DNA of 22,157 nt, taken from Leptolinea sp. UBA5203. Its GTDB lineage: Bacteria; Chloroflexota; Anaerolineae; Anaerolineales; Anaerolineaceae. The notes beneath the pieces were generated by a model. It saw only the letters and a program-made list of their open reading frames with translations, searched no databases and was not told the DNA's origin. Below, piece after piece: positions 6,764-15,351 of the stretch. The stretch lies in NCBI GenBank assembly GCA_002412765.1, contig DHVR01000048.1, forward strand, positions 1 to 22,157, given 5' to 3'. The number at the start of each line of letters is the position of its first letter. Positions within the stretch are counted from its first letter, which is position 1. A program made the position numbers and the translations under genes.

Positions 6764-7490
6764 GTTGCGCTCGCTTTCCCAGGTAGGCCTCGATCACTTT
6801 ATCATTGGTGCTGATCTCTTGAGGATTTCCAGAGGCAATCATCACCCCTGAATCCAGGACGAAGATTTTCTGGCAAATGCCCATCACCATCTGCATGACG
6901 TGCTCCACAACACACAGGGTGACATGCTGCTCTTGATTGAGTCGCCGTAAAATGTTCATCAAGCCAGCCAACTCGGTGGCATTCAAGCCTGCCCCGGCTT
7001 CATCCAGGAGGAGCAACTCAGGGTCAGTAGCCATGGCTCTGGCCAGCTCAATCCTGCGTAGTGTCGCCAGGCTGAGATCACCGCATTTTTTATCGGCACA
7101 ATCGCGCAAATCGGTGAATTCAATCACCCGGTCGACTTGAGCCTGAACATTTTTCTCGGAATGGCGGTTGTAGGCACCCACCCGCAGGGCTTCTGCCACG
7201 GTCATATGGGCGAAGGCCTTTGTCACCTGAAAGGTACGGGACATGCCAGCCTGACAGATTTTATGAGGCAGCCAGCCGGTGATGTCCTTCCCTTTAAAGG
7301 TGATCTTTCCTGAGGTTGGTTTTTCAAGCCCGGTAATGGCGTTGAAACAGGTGGTTTTTCCTGCACCATTTGGACCAATCAAGCCAACGATTTCACCTGG
7401 GAAGATTTCAAGGTTTACATCATTGTTTGCCAGGAGATTGCCGAATTGAACTGTCAGATTAGACACTTGTAATATTGGCTGGAGGTCCAT
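6753..7490 (-). CDS. livG: Branched-chain amino-acid ABC transporter ATPase LivG
   Basis: This 245-residue first ATPase subunit of the Liv importer carries Walker A GPNGAGKTT, the LivG-typical GMSRTFQVTKAF segment after the Q-loop, Walker B ELLLLDEAGAGLN and H-loop CVVEHVM. The ABC signature is not LSGGQ or LSYGQ but LSLATLRRIELARA, a variant I recall from a branch of Liv-type ATPases; Walker B also reads DEAG instead of DEPA. ATG 7490 is preferred over the longer open frame (to 7577) because AAGGAG lies five nt upstream and family N-termini begin there. The gene overlaps livM by 32 nt and livF by 11 nt, as in tightly packed liv operons. Confidence 0.95.
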   Translation of the reverse strand: MDLQPILQVSNLTVQFGNLLANNDVNLEIFPGEIVGLIGPNGAGKTTCFNAITGLEKPTSGKITFKGKDITGWLPHKICQAGMSRTFQVTKAFAHMTVAEALRVGAYNRHSEKNVQAQVDRVIEFTDLRDCADKKCGDLSLATLRRIELARAMATDPELLLLDEAGAGLNATELAGLMNILRRLNQEQHVTLCVVEHVMQMVMGICQKIFVLDSGVMIASGNPQEISTNDKVIEAYLGKRAQHVH

Positions 7491-8487
7491 TTTTCTCCTT
7501 CTTTGTAAAACGCGTCTTGATTTTTTCGAATCCATCCTGCAGCAAGGCTGCGATACCGCGCGGACTGAAGAGGGCAACCATGATCAATACGGTGGCGTAA
7601 ACCACCATGTAGAGTCCTTCCAATCCGCCGCCCAGTTTGGCGCGCAGAATTTCACGGACACTGACCAGGAGGATCGCACCCAGCATGGGGCCGAAGGTGA
7701 TGCCCATTCCGCCGACAATGCCCAAAATAGCGACTTCGGTACTTTGCACGCCGCTGAAGGCTTTGGGGGCTACGTTCCCTTTAATACAGACATCAATACC
7801 GCCGACGATACCCACCATAAAGGCATAGATCAGCAGGGCCTTGATTTTGCTGTTACGGGGGTTGACGCCCAAAACACTGGCGGCATCTTCATCTTCCGAT
7901 AGGGCTAACAAGGAGTAACCCAATTTACTGCGGCGGATGATGACGTTGACGATCAGGGCGATGAGCAGCATGCCTAGGAGAATATAGTAAAACGGCATGT
8001 AGGTATCGAAACGCATATGATACATGGACCAGGCGTGAGAGGGCAGAATCCGTTCGGAAGGTCCGCCGACCTGTTCCCACATGGTAAAGGCTACCCGTAA
8101 TACTTCCACCAGGGCTGCGGAGGATAGGGCGTACCAGACCTCGCGGATCTTGAAGCGGAAAAGGGGAATACCGATGATCAGAGCCAGAATCATGGCGATC
8201 AATCCACCGGCAATCATACCGAGCCAAGGGGATACATTCCAGCGCATCAGCAAGGTGGCGGTGGTATAGGAGCCAATACCCAAATAGGCACCGGCGGAGA
8301 GATCCAATTGGCCTCCCATTCCACCAATAATATTCCATGCGGTTGCCAGAACGGCGTACAGGAGTACGTTGGTCACCAGCAAGGTGACGTAATTGTTATC
8401 CCGAATGAAAATCGGAATGACCATGGCAATGATGAGCAGGATCAGGAGGAACAAGGATTTTACAGAGAAAAGTTTCTTGATGTTCAC
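7459..8487 (-). CDS. livM: Branched-chain amino-acid ABC transporter permease LivM
   Basis: This 342-residue inner-membrane permease forms the Liv channel with LivH. It shows a hydrophobic start (LFLLILLIIAMVIPIFI), GGQLDLSAGAYLGIGSY (the conserved segment following helix 3) and the cytoplasmic EAA-like loop LALSEDEDAASVLGVNPRNSKIKALLIYA, followed by GIVGGMGITFGPMLGAILL. The GTG at 8487 is taken as start: GGGAGGAA lies four nt upstream and its G is the last base of the livH stop (TAG/GTG, 1-nt overlap). Longer in-frame starts up to 8577 would run deep into livH. The 3' end overlaps livG. Confidence 0.94.
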   Translation of the reverse strand: MNIKKLFSVKSLFLLILLIIAMVIPIFIRDNNYVTLLVTNVLLYAVLATAWNIIGGMGGQLDLSAGAYLGIGSYTTATLLMRWNVSPWLGMIAGGLIAMILALIIGIPLFRFKIREVWYALSSAALVEVLRVAFTMWEQVGGPSERILPSHAWSMYHMRFDTYMPFYYILLGMLLIALIVNVIIRRSKLGYSLLALSEDEDAASVLGVNPRNSKIKALLIYAFMVGIVGGIDVCIKGNVAPKAFSGVQSTEVAILGIVGGMGITFGPMLGAILLVSVREILRAKLGGGLEGLYMVVYATVLIMVALFSPRGIAALLQDGFEKIKTRFTKKEKNGPPANITSV

Positions 8488-9350
8488 TATTTCCTCCCGA
8501 ACAGGCCCCTGGGTTTGACCCAGAGAACCAGAATGAAGATCAGGTAAATCACCAGCAAGCGAGCTCTTGGATCCCAAAAGGCCATGGTGAGCGATTCGGC
8601 AATACCGACAATGACGCCGGAAATGATCAACCCAACCGTGGAACCCAAACCAGCCAGGGTGAGGATGACGAAGCTGAGCAAACCGAAGCTGGCACCCATC
8701 ACCGGGCTGACCTGTTGGAAGGTCATTAACAATCCACCGGCGATGGCGGTCAGGGCAGTACCCAGACCAAAAGATATGGCATAGATGCGCTGTGAATCCA
8801 CACCGACCAGGGAGGCTGCATCCAAATCATCGGAGGTGGCCCGAATGGCCCGGCCTGCCCAGGATTTGTTCAGGAACAAGGCAACCAATAAAATGACGAT
8901 CATACTGACAATGGCTGCGGCTAATTTTGCATACAGGACCGTAATGTCTCCAATCAAAAAACTGCTGGTAAGAATGGAAGATTGGAGGGCTTTGGGCTGT
9001 GCCTGGAAGAATACCTGTGCCAGGGCACGAAGTAAATACTGCAAACCAACCGTCACGGCAATTTGGACGACATAATTTTGCCGCAGCGTAGGTTTGATAA
9101 TGGCATAGTAAATCAAAATACCGATCAAGAAAAGCAGGGGAAAGGTAATCAAAGGTGTGAGGACTGCGTCCCAAACGAAAAGCGTTGCCACCCAGAAAGT
9201 GGCATACATGGAAACCATGACAAAGTCCCCATGTGCAAAATTGACTACATTCATCACCCCAAAGACCAGAGCCAAACCCAAGGTTATCAGGGCATAAATT
9301 GCCCCCATACAGACCCCGTCTACAATGCTTTGTATGGCTGTTTGAACCAT
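8487..9350 (-). CDS. livH: Branched-chain amino-acid ABC transporter permease LivH
   Basis: This 287-residue permease is the LivM partner. Family marks include GAIYALITLGLALVFGVMNV, VNFAHGDFVMVSMYA, the coupling loop AIRATSDDLDAASLVGVDSQRIYAISFGLG and the C-terminal FILVLWVKPRGLFG. The start ATG 9350 has AAAAGGAG seven nt upstream. It is preceded by the 76-nt livK-livH gap with a stable hairpin and coupled to livM by a one-base overlap of stop and start. Confidence 0.96.
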   Translation of the reverse strand: MVQTAIQSIVDGVCMGAIYALITLGLALVFGVMNVVNFAHGDFVMVSMYATFWVATLFVWDAVLTPLITFPLLFLIGILIYYAIIKPTLRQNYVVQIAVTVGLQYLLRALAQVFFQAQPKALQSSILTSSFLIGDITVLYAKLAAAIVSMIVILLVALFLNKSWAGRAIRATSDDLDAASLVGVDSQRIYAISFGLGTALTAIAGGLLMTFQQVSPVMGASFGLLSFVILTLAGLGSTVGLIISGVIVGIAESLTMAFWDPRARLLVIYLIFILVLWVKPRGLFGRK

Positions 9351-9377
9351 CTTTCTTCTCCTTTTAGCGTGGAGGTC

Positions 9378-9410
9378 AAGCCCCCTCCATGTCTGTGGAG
9401 GAGGGGGCTT
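9378..9410 (-). promoter_or_regulatory. Intercistronic hairpin between livK and livH
   Basis: A perfect 11-bp stem, AAGCCCCCTCC with GGAGGGGGCTT (9378-9388 and 9400-9410), has an 11-nt loop. On the transcribed minus strand no T-run follows, so it is more likely an mRNA-stabilising or partial-attenuation hairpin that keeps the binding protein more abundant than the permeases than a full terminator. Confidence 0.7.
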
Positions 9411-9426
9411 TCAAACATAACCTAAA

Positions 9427-10758
9427 TTATTTGTTCCAATCGGGGCGGGGGAAAATATATTCTGCTTCTGCATCAGCGACTGGCCAAACCACTTTGGGTT
9501 CGCCATTCTGAACCTGGAGAATAATAGCCTTGGCAAATGGATTGTCACCGGAACCATCAAATTTGATGTGATCTGCAGGGTAGGTTTCGATGGCTGGGCC
9601 GGAGGTCAAATCCAGAGCCAGGAAGGCAGCGCGTAAATTTTCGGGATCCAATGGATTGTCGGGGAACATGGTTCCGGACATTTCCAAAGCTTCCTTCAAA
9701 ATCCACATGCCATAATAGTTCATACCAGCGGCTTCCGTGGGGATATGACCGGTTTGGGCTTTGAATTCTTCCACGAAGAGTTTATTTTGGGCGGTATCTT
9801 TGGCGGGATTGTAGCTATAGGTATTGGTGTATCCTTCAGCAACTGCGCCTAAAGATTCGATGGATTGGGGATCGGTGAAACCTGAAGCGCCCATACCGGA
9901 GATGAACATGGGGACTTTCTTGGCATCTGAATAAGCTTTTGCGAAGACAATACCATCACCAAAATAGGGGCACTGAACTACAAAATCTGCGCCGGATTTG
10001 GCAATTTCATTGACAATGGTGGAGGCATCGGTGATGTCGTAGGGGTATTCCTTCTGGTAGACGGTGGTGAGGCCGTTGTTAATGGCGGCGTTCAAAGCAC
10101 CAAAGGAATTGCTGCGGCCGAAAGCGGAGTCTTCATTTAAGATGGCAACCGTATCAATTTCAATCCCCTGAGCTGCGGCAGCTTCCATGACGAATTCCAC
10201 TGCGGAGGCGCCGTGAGCACCGGCTTTAGGAGCGGGGCGGAATAAATAGCGGCGTCCTTGTTGGGTTACGGTATCCACCAGTGCATCGGCAACCAGGATG
10301 ACTTTTTCGCGATCAGTCACTTCGGAGGCGGCAGCGGTCATGCTGCTGATGTAAAGACCCATGACAGCAACGGGATGATATTTGCTGATGATACTTTCTG
10401 CGCCTAAGCGGGCAGAATCTGCATCGGAACCAGCGTCTTCCACGACCAATTCAATGGGTAAGCCGCCCATGGATTGAATACCACCGGCGTCATTGATGTG
10501 CTTGGCAGCGATTTCGATACCGATTTTGGCTTCCTCGCCAAAAATGGCATGAGATCCGGTCAGTGGTTCAAGGATACCCACGATCACGCTTTCGGGTAAG
10601 GCAACAGCTTCTGGTTGGGCAGTCACCTCAATGGTTTCTGGTGTACCTGCAACCATACGTGTTACTTCAATAACCTGGGGACCTGCTGCGGGGGCGCAGG
10701 CTGTGAATAAGAACATGGCGATCACGATACAAATGACAATATTTTTTGCAGTTTTCAT
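9427..10758 (-). CDS. livK: Branched-chain amino-acid ABC transporter substrate-binding lipoprotein
   Basis: This 443-residue extracytoplasmic binding protein (Leu/Ile/Val-binding, type I periplasmic-binding fold) delivers substrate to LivHM. The N-terminus MKTAKNIVICIVIAMFLFTAC is a lipoprotein signal ending in FTAC (Cys21); a linker (about 22-55) precedes the binding domain, which begins VIVGILEPLTGSHAIFGEEA and continues IAAKHINDAGGI, as in the family. ATG 10758 is chosen over the GTG at 10767 because AAGGAGGA (10775-10768) is nine nt before the ATG but touches the GTG. It is the first gene of the operon, behind a long leader and a consensus promoter (11130-11158). The family covers branched-chain amino acids but also amides, urea and short peptides, so substrate is inferred. 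Confidence 0.93.
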   Translation of the reverse strand: MKTAKNIVICIVIAMFLFTACAPAAGPQVIEVTRMVAGTPETIEVTAQPEAVALPESVIVGILEPLTGSHAIFGEEAKIGIEIAAKHINDAGGIQSMGGLPIELVVEDAGSDADSARLGAESIISKYHPVAVMGLYISSMTAAASEVTDREKVILVADALVDTVTQQGRRYLFRPAPKAGAHGASAVEFVMEAAAAQGIEIDTVAILNEDSAFGRSNSFGALNAAINNGLTTVYQKEYPYDITDASTIVNEIAKSGADFVVQCPYFGDGIVFAKAYSDAKKVPMFISGMGASGFTDPQSIESLGAVAEGYTNTYSYNPAKDTAQNKLFVEEFKAQTGHIPTEAAGMNYYGMWILKEALEMSGTMFPDNPLDPENLRAAFLALDLTSGPAIETYPADHIKFDGSGDNPFAKAIILQVQNGEPKVVWPVADAEAEYIFPRPDWNK

Positions 10759-11122
10759 GCGAAACACTCCTCCTTATCTGGGTTGACCCTTTCTAAAATA
10801 ATCCATCGCTCAGAATAAACTGTCCAATATGTTTGTTGGGTTCACCTCCTTGAATGGAAATAAAATCCGGCATAGGACAGGACTGAAAATATTCGGGAAA
10901 AAAACTTCGCAACGCTACTATTAAATTAAGAAAAGATGTAATAAAGGGAGCTCAACCTTTTCCTTATCCAGTCCAATGTAAATATTAAAACTGATGAAGG
11001 AGGTTGACAATAATGCATTTGGGTCATTTCGTCAGAAGACAGTAGTTGAAATTACCACAGAACCTAGATGTTTATTGTTTTGTAAAATGTTCCATTAGAC
11101 GGAACTACGTTCCAGTAATTCT
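10759..11122 (-). promoter_or_regulatory. Long 5' leader of the liv operon
   Basis: About 365 nt separate the predicted start of transcription from livK, unusually long for a simple leader. Contents on the minus strand: a dyad GGAAC-N3-GTTCC (11101-11113) just after the promoter; ACCTCCTT (complement of AAGGAGGT, 11004-10997); a perfect orphan ribosome site AAGGAGGTGA (10842-10851) with no usable start codon at the right distance; and the real livK site AAGGAGGA (10768-10775). The upstream CCTCCTT could pair with either ribosome site. I recognise no known riboswitch or T-box class. Confidence 0.45.
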
Positions 11123-11129
11123 TGAATTA

Positions 11130-11158
11130 ATTATACGAAATTTGAAACCCAAAGTCAA
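11130..11158 (-). promoter_or_regulatory. Sigma-70-type promoter of the liv operon
   Basis: On the minus strand TTGACT (11153-11158), a 17-bp spacer and TATAAT (11130-11135). This is close to consensus with ideal spacing and points toward livK, the first gene downstream. Confidence 0.75.
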
Positions 11159-11655
11159 TCATCATTTCTGCATAATTTGAAGGTTTTAGATGGATTTTAG
11201 GTTTGGGGAAAAGGAAATGAGCAGGGTTGGCTGAACAATGGATAGGTTTTTGATGCATGGTTCTCGAGCTTGTGTAGGGAAGTGTTAATAATCGTACGTT
11301 CACCAGATGGTTTTTCGTGTGTTTTGTGTTCAATGGTTTTTATTTGTCAAAGCGCCGTTTTTGCTTCTGGATTTTTGGGGGAGGTAGGCAAGTAGATCAA
11401 AGGAATATCAAAAACCACAGTGTAGCATACTACAAGAAATGCGAAGGAATCGTAGGGGCGAACGGCCGTTCGCCCTGACGCTGGATGGACACGGTGTCTG
11501 TCATTGTCGATGATTTCAAAGAGATACCCAGATAATGTCTGACTCTCGTGTTTCTTAGGAATATGGCGATCTCAACATCCTGCCACAAACAACCCCCTCC
11601 TGCACCTCCCCCATTTTCTGAAAAGCGAAAATAGGGGAGGAAGACCCCACGGTTC
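11159..11655. other. Gene-free stretch with two hairpins
   Basis: No convincing gene. A perfect 20-bp palindrome GGGCGAACGGCCGTTCGCCC lies at 11456-11475. A 14-bp stem with one mismatch (11605-11618 with 11627-11640, arms CCTCCCC..ATTTTC and GAAAAT..GGGGAGG) lies at 11605-11640. Both look like small intergenic repeat units. Confidence 0.55.
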
Positions 11656-11656
11656 C

Positions 11657-11820
11657 CGAGCTTGTCGAGGGATGTTTAATGAGCCTCCCCTAGCGGGGAC
11701 TTTGTCGAGGGACGGTTGTCGAGCCTCCCCTAGCGGGGACTTTGTCGAATCACGGTTGATGAGCCTCCCCTAGCGGGGACTTTGTCGAATCATGGTTCCC
11801 GAGCTTGTCGAGGGACGGTT
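11657..11820. repeat. 40-bp tandem repeat of TTGTCGA/CCCC-GGGG modules
   Basis: Three units of exactly 40 bp (11681-11720, 11721-11760, 11761-11800) each start GAGCCTCCCCTAGCGGGGAC and continue TTTGTCGA. They are flanked by half units starting GAGCTTGTCGAGGGA at 11658 and 11801. Each unit holds a CCCC-TAGC-GGGG mini-hairpin. The array touches the stop codon of the MFS gene at 11821. Confidence 0.85.
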
Positions 11821-13014
11821 TTATTCCTTAATATTCAGCAGCCTGGCTTTTTCGGATTTCACATGCTTTGTGACCGTCAGATTCAAGCTCATGGCTAATA
11901 CCAACAGGACCGGTACGATCAGAAAAGCGGATTTCATGCCGAACTCGTCCGCCAGTGCGCCTAAGAGTAATGGCAGACACAGGATGGCCATCCCGGAGGC
12001 CAGTACAGTTCGGGCACTGGCTTGTGCGGAAAGTTCATCCCCTACGCTGCCCAGTGCCAGGGAGATTGTTGATGGGTACAGATTGGCAACGCCCAGGCCT
12101 GCGATGAATAACCCTAAAATCGAGAGCCAGGGGGAGAGGGCGGTCCAAAAGAAGAGATAACCCAGGGTCACGATGCCAATGGAACTGCGTAAGACTACAC
12201 TGGCTGAGAAATGGCGTAAAATGCGGCTGCCTAGTCCACGGCCGATCAGCATGGCACCCAGGAATAACGAGAGGGAGAGGACGGCCGATTCACGCGGTAA
12301 GCCGCCAACGGCTAACAAGAAATCGCTGCCCCAATAGACGAAACAAAACTCAATGGATACGGTCAAGAAAATGATCGTCCAATACAGCCAGTAAACCCAG
12401 GGCAGACGGGTTTTGGGTGCCGTGGCTGCATGCTTTATGGGTAGATTCACTTTCATGAAAACAGCTGGTCTAAAAAAGACTGCGGCCAAAAGTGCCAATC
12501 CGGCTAAGCCAAGCAGCAGGGCGGTGCGCCAGCCGAAGAGGGTTTGTGCCAAAAAGCCAACTAGCAGGGGGGCGATCATGGCCATAAAACTGGCGACCAC
12601 ATTCATCTCGGTCAGGGCGATGGCGCTTTGTTGCTGATACTTCTGGGCAATACGAGAATTCACCGAAGAGACAATCGTGGTACCCAAGGTACCCATGAGG
12701 AAGGTGCCCAGAATTGCTGTTGCCGCGGTTTGACCGCTCAGGAAAACCAGGCAGCCGGCGGCCATGCCAAACGCAGAATACCAGAGGGTACGCAGATATC
12801 CCCAACGGTTTTGCAGACGTTCTCCGAACAGACCGGAAATCAACATGCCGATGGCAAAGGCGCTGAAGACAAATCCGGCGGTAGAATAGCTGATTTTAAA
12901 TTCATCGCGTAGATAGGGGGTAACCGGCCCCAGAATATTCAACAAAAAGCCATAGAAACTCAGGGTCAAATAGGCCAACCAGGTCTCTGCGTCGCGGGTG
13001 AAAGTTTTTGGCAT
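11821..13014 (-). CDS. Major facilitator superfamily transporter
   Basis: This 397-residue, about 12-helix secondary transporter shows MFS features: LNILGPVTPYLRDEFKIS after helix 1, the loop-2/3 region GERLQNRWGYLRTLW (the GxLaDrxGrr motif, here degenerate), and a symmetric second half starting near LPWVYWLYWTIIFL. The substrate is unknown; general sugar/drug-type permeases look similar. The start ATG 13014 (MPKTFTRD) has AGGA eight nt upstream and is preferred over the open extension to 13119, which lacks family character. It stands alone; no clear promoter was found. Its stop codon directly borders the 40-bp repeat array, so its mRNA probably carries stacked small hairpins at the 3' end. 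Confidence 0.9.
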   Translation of the reverse strand: MPKTFTRDAETWLAYLTLSFYGFLLNILGPVTPYLRDEFKISYSTAGFVFSAFAIGMLISGLFGERLQNRWGYLRTLWYSAFGMAAGCLVFLSGQTAATAILGTFLMGTLGTTIVSSVNSRIAQKYQQQSAIALTEMNVVASFMAMIAPLLVGFLAQTLFGWRTALLLGLAGLALLAAVFFRPAVFMKVNLPIKHAATAPKTRLPWVYWLYWTIIFLTVSIEFCFVYWGSDFLLAVGGLPRESAVLSLSLFLGAMLIGRGLGSRILRHFSASVVLRSSIGIVTLGYLFFWTALSPWLSILGLFIAGLGVANLYPSTISLALGSVGDELSAQASARTVLASGMAILCLPLLLGALADEFGMKSAFLIVPVLLVLAMSLNLTVTKHVKSEKARLLNIKE

Positions 13015-13306
13015 AGAGGTCTTCCTAAAAAGAATGATCTTGAATCCGTAAGTAGCGGTTTTATTGCCAAGCATGATCTCAACCCATAAATTCAAGTTGA
13101 AGCCTAAGTATAAACCCAAAAAGGAGAGGGATCGAATCCTATCCTGATGCGATTTGTTCTGTAATCCAATCTCATAGAGGAAATGCGCATAGGCATTAAT
13201 ACCGCAATAAATTAAATTAACAAATTCATTGAATCAAACACCACCGTCTGGAATGCGCCGTTCTAGTGAGTGTAATCAAAGGGGGATAAGCGAGTATTCA
13301 CATATA
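13015..13306. other. Gene-free region upstream of the MFS gene
   Basis: No gene is supported. The MFS frame stays open to 13119 without a better start. Several TTGA.. and TA-rich hexamers occur but none with acceptable spacing, so no promoter is called. Confidence 0.4.
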
Positions 13307-13338
13307 AAACGACCATTGATTTTATTCAATGGTCGTTT
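13307..13338 (-). terminator. Terminator of the glycosyltransferase operon
   Basis: A perfect 13-bp stem, AAACGACCATTGA (13307-13319) with TCAATGGTCGTTT (13326-13338), and a 6-nt loop. On the minus strand it runs into TTTTATATG. It lies about 85 nt after the stop at 13422 and may work in both directions. Confidence 0.85.
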
Positions 13339-13421
13339 CTTGTATATACAAAGTAGGTTTGTCGATGAACAGGTGAATATCCCTGCAGGTTCCTAAAAAG
13401 AATAGAGAAACAACAAGAGCA

Positions 13422-15308
13422 CTATTTACATTCCGAATGACAAATGAAATTAAATTGATATGGTCCATAAGTAAAAATTGGTTCAAATTGATTTTTTAGT
13501 ACAAGTTGGTCATACAAAATTTTTACTTCCGGTGCCATATTCTTCATATTTGTCAGCACATAAGTTGCTTCTGGTTGATTAATTTCTTCAATAAATTTAA
13601 TATTCTTTGGATCCCCAGCCAAATAAAATTCTTCCAATCCAGGTAAATATCCAAGAATCTGATATTCGGTTAGAATTTTTCCTTCGAACCCGATTGTATC
13701 GTGATATTCATAAAGCATCTGATTTAGCACTGAATCGACATTCATCTTTTGATCTTCGATTGACTTCTCAATCATGGAAGCATTGGAAAACAAGATTGGC
13801 AACAGGAAAATGGGAATCACGATAAATGGCAATATAACCATCGGTTTATAAGGAGCGATAAGGGCTTCAACTCTCTTCACAACTGTGTCCATGATGGATC
13901 CGAGATCCAATATGCTTATGGGATTAAAATTGTCTTCTAAAACCGAACTTATTTTAAGGATATTCTGCAGCCCAACACCGGCGACAAGCCCGATCAAAGG
14001 GATGATCAAATTTAAGTTTCGGATATCATAAGAGAAAAAGAATATCCAAATGAAGAGATAAGGGAAAATGACAAGGCCTAATATTTTTCGCCAAAAAATA
14101 TCTTTGAAAGAGAAGAGCAGCAGAACAATCAAAAGAAATAACACCCCCAAAGCGGGAATGACCGGATTATTTAGATATAAAAGAATTTGATCAAAAGAGG
14201 TTGTAAGCACCTGTAGGGCGGTCTTTCCCTGAGAGCCGAGGGTAGTTACATAATGTATTTCGGAAGTATCCAGCCCCATTCGGATTTGCACCTCTTTGTA
14301 GATATACCATGGCATGATTGTGACCAGATCAATCAATATAATTTTTTCTAGAAGATGATGTGATTTTTGTTTGATAAGCTCTCCATGTTGGAGAACAACC
14401 AATAGAATATAATTGATCACAATCCAAAATCCAGCCTGTTTGGTTAGTGCAGCGCCAGCCGCAAATAATGCGCCAATGAGGATAAAGCGAATTTTTTCTT
14501 CATGGTCTCGCGCCAAAAACAGGAAAACGATGGCTAACAAAGCATAAAAGGCTACGGCTGTATCGACATATCCGCTGCACAAGGATCCAAATTTGGCTTG
14601 CAGTAAACAGATAAAAAATGTACCGAAAAAGTAGCGGATATCCCGCTTGATGATCCCTAATGCAAAACTTGTCAGTGGAACGAATACTTCGATCAGCCCC
14701 ATAAAAGCCTTGATAAATAGTTTTACACGTTCTTCACCGATAAACTGATAGGTGAGGGACCAGTTTGCGGAGATCAATTGCGGATAGTGGTATGATCTCT
14801 GGGGCAATTGCATATGATACAAACCTTTTGCCCATCGATCCCATGAAACCACCGCGTCCCATGAAACAAAGGTGGAGTTGCTGGGAAATGCGAATGACTT
14901 TATATAAAAAAGTACTCCCCCGGCAGCAAGGATAAAAACCATGAGATAAATTGAATTCACTACAAACAACCATTGACCAGGTTTATCTATATCTTTTTTG
15001 AAAAAACCTTGAAAAAAAGTGGACGCGCTGTGATTCTTTGTTATTTGTGCGAAAGACTGATTCAACTCAGGAAAATATAAATACAACACCAAAAGGATCT
15101 CTAGGATAAAAACTGAGAGGGTTAGAAAACGGGTATAAATCCCCAATATTGTCGATATCATCACAAAAGCATAATTAAATATCGGGCTGATTCCAATGGA
15201 AAGCAACAAGGTTTCCCAGAATCCCCGAAATTTTAATAGCTTGACAATGATTAAGCCGGGCAATAGGGTTAGCTGAAATATCGAGAAAATGCCGAGCGTT
15301 GCGATCAT
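13422..15308 (-). CDS. Large GT-C-like membrane glycosyltransferase
   Basis: This 628-residue protein has about 12 hydrophobic segments. After helices in the first 135 residues, an outward loop carries SWDAVVSWDRWAKGL (Asp151 and Asp157), followed by HYPQLISANWSLTYQFIG. An acidic motif in the first large loop, then a helical bundle with a soluble C-terminal tail (about 515-628), is the usual plan of lipid-phosphate-sugar-dependent GT-C enzymes. I infer a polyprenyl-phosphate-sugar donor from the GT2-like neighbour. ATG 15308 has AAAGGGAG seven nt upstream. It lies 43 nt after the fusion gene at 15352 in the same direction and is followed by a strong terminator, so the pair is an operon. Both genes are AT-rich. 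No close family name is recognised; an O-antigen ligase-like role is less likely. Confidence 0.7.
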   Translation of the reverse strand: MIATLGIFSIFQLTLLPGLIIVKLLKFRGFWETLLLSIGISPIFNYAFVMISTILGIYTRFLTLSVFILEILLVLYLYFPELNQSFAQITKNHSASTFFQGFFKKDIDKPGQWLFVVNSIYLMVFILAAGGVLFYIKSFAFPSNSTFVSWDAVVSWDRWAKGLYHMQLPQRSYHYPQLISANWSLTYQFIGEERVKLFIKAFMGLIEVFVPLTSFALGIIKRDIRYFFGTFFICLLQAKFGSLCSGYVDTAVAFYALLAIVFLFLARDHEEKIRFILIGALFAAGAALTKQAGFWIVINYILLVVLQHGELIKQKSHHLLEKIILIDLVTIMPWYIYKEVQIRMGLDTSEIHYVTTLGSQGKTALQVLTTSFDQILLYLNNPVIPALGVLFLLIVLLLFSFKDIFWRKILGLVIFPYLFIWIFFFSYDIRNLNLIIPLIGLVAGVGLQNILKISSVLEDNFNPISILDLGSIMDTVVKRVEALIAPYKPMVILPFIVIPIFLLPILFSNASMIEKSIEDQKMNVDSVLNQMLYEYHDTIGFEGKILTEYQILGYLPGLEEFYLAGDPKNIKFIEEINQPEATYVLTNMKNMAPEVKILYDQLVLKNQFEPIFTYGPYQFNFICHSECK

Positions 15309-15351
15309 TGATGATCTCCCTTTGAGTAATCTTGATGATTATATTTTTCGT

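Noticed and set aside
11013..11045. Ten-codon plus-strand frame behind AAGGAGG (10997-11003)
   Set aside because: Spacing to ATG is good, but the peptide is tiny, no promoter fits, and the AAGGAGG is more simply the complement of the CCTCCTT stretch in the liv leader.
10759..11122. T-box or known amino-acid riboswitch in the liv leader
   Set aside because: No TGGNACCGCG T-box sequence or other recognised aptamer core is present; TGGAAC words occur but without the rest.
11127..11333. 68-codon minus-strand open frame
   Set aside because: Composition is not protein-like, it overlaps the liv promoter, and it has no ribosome site.
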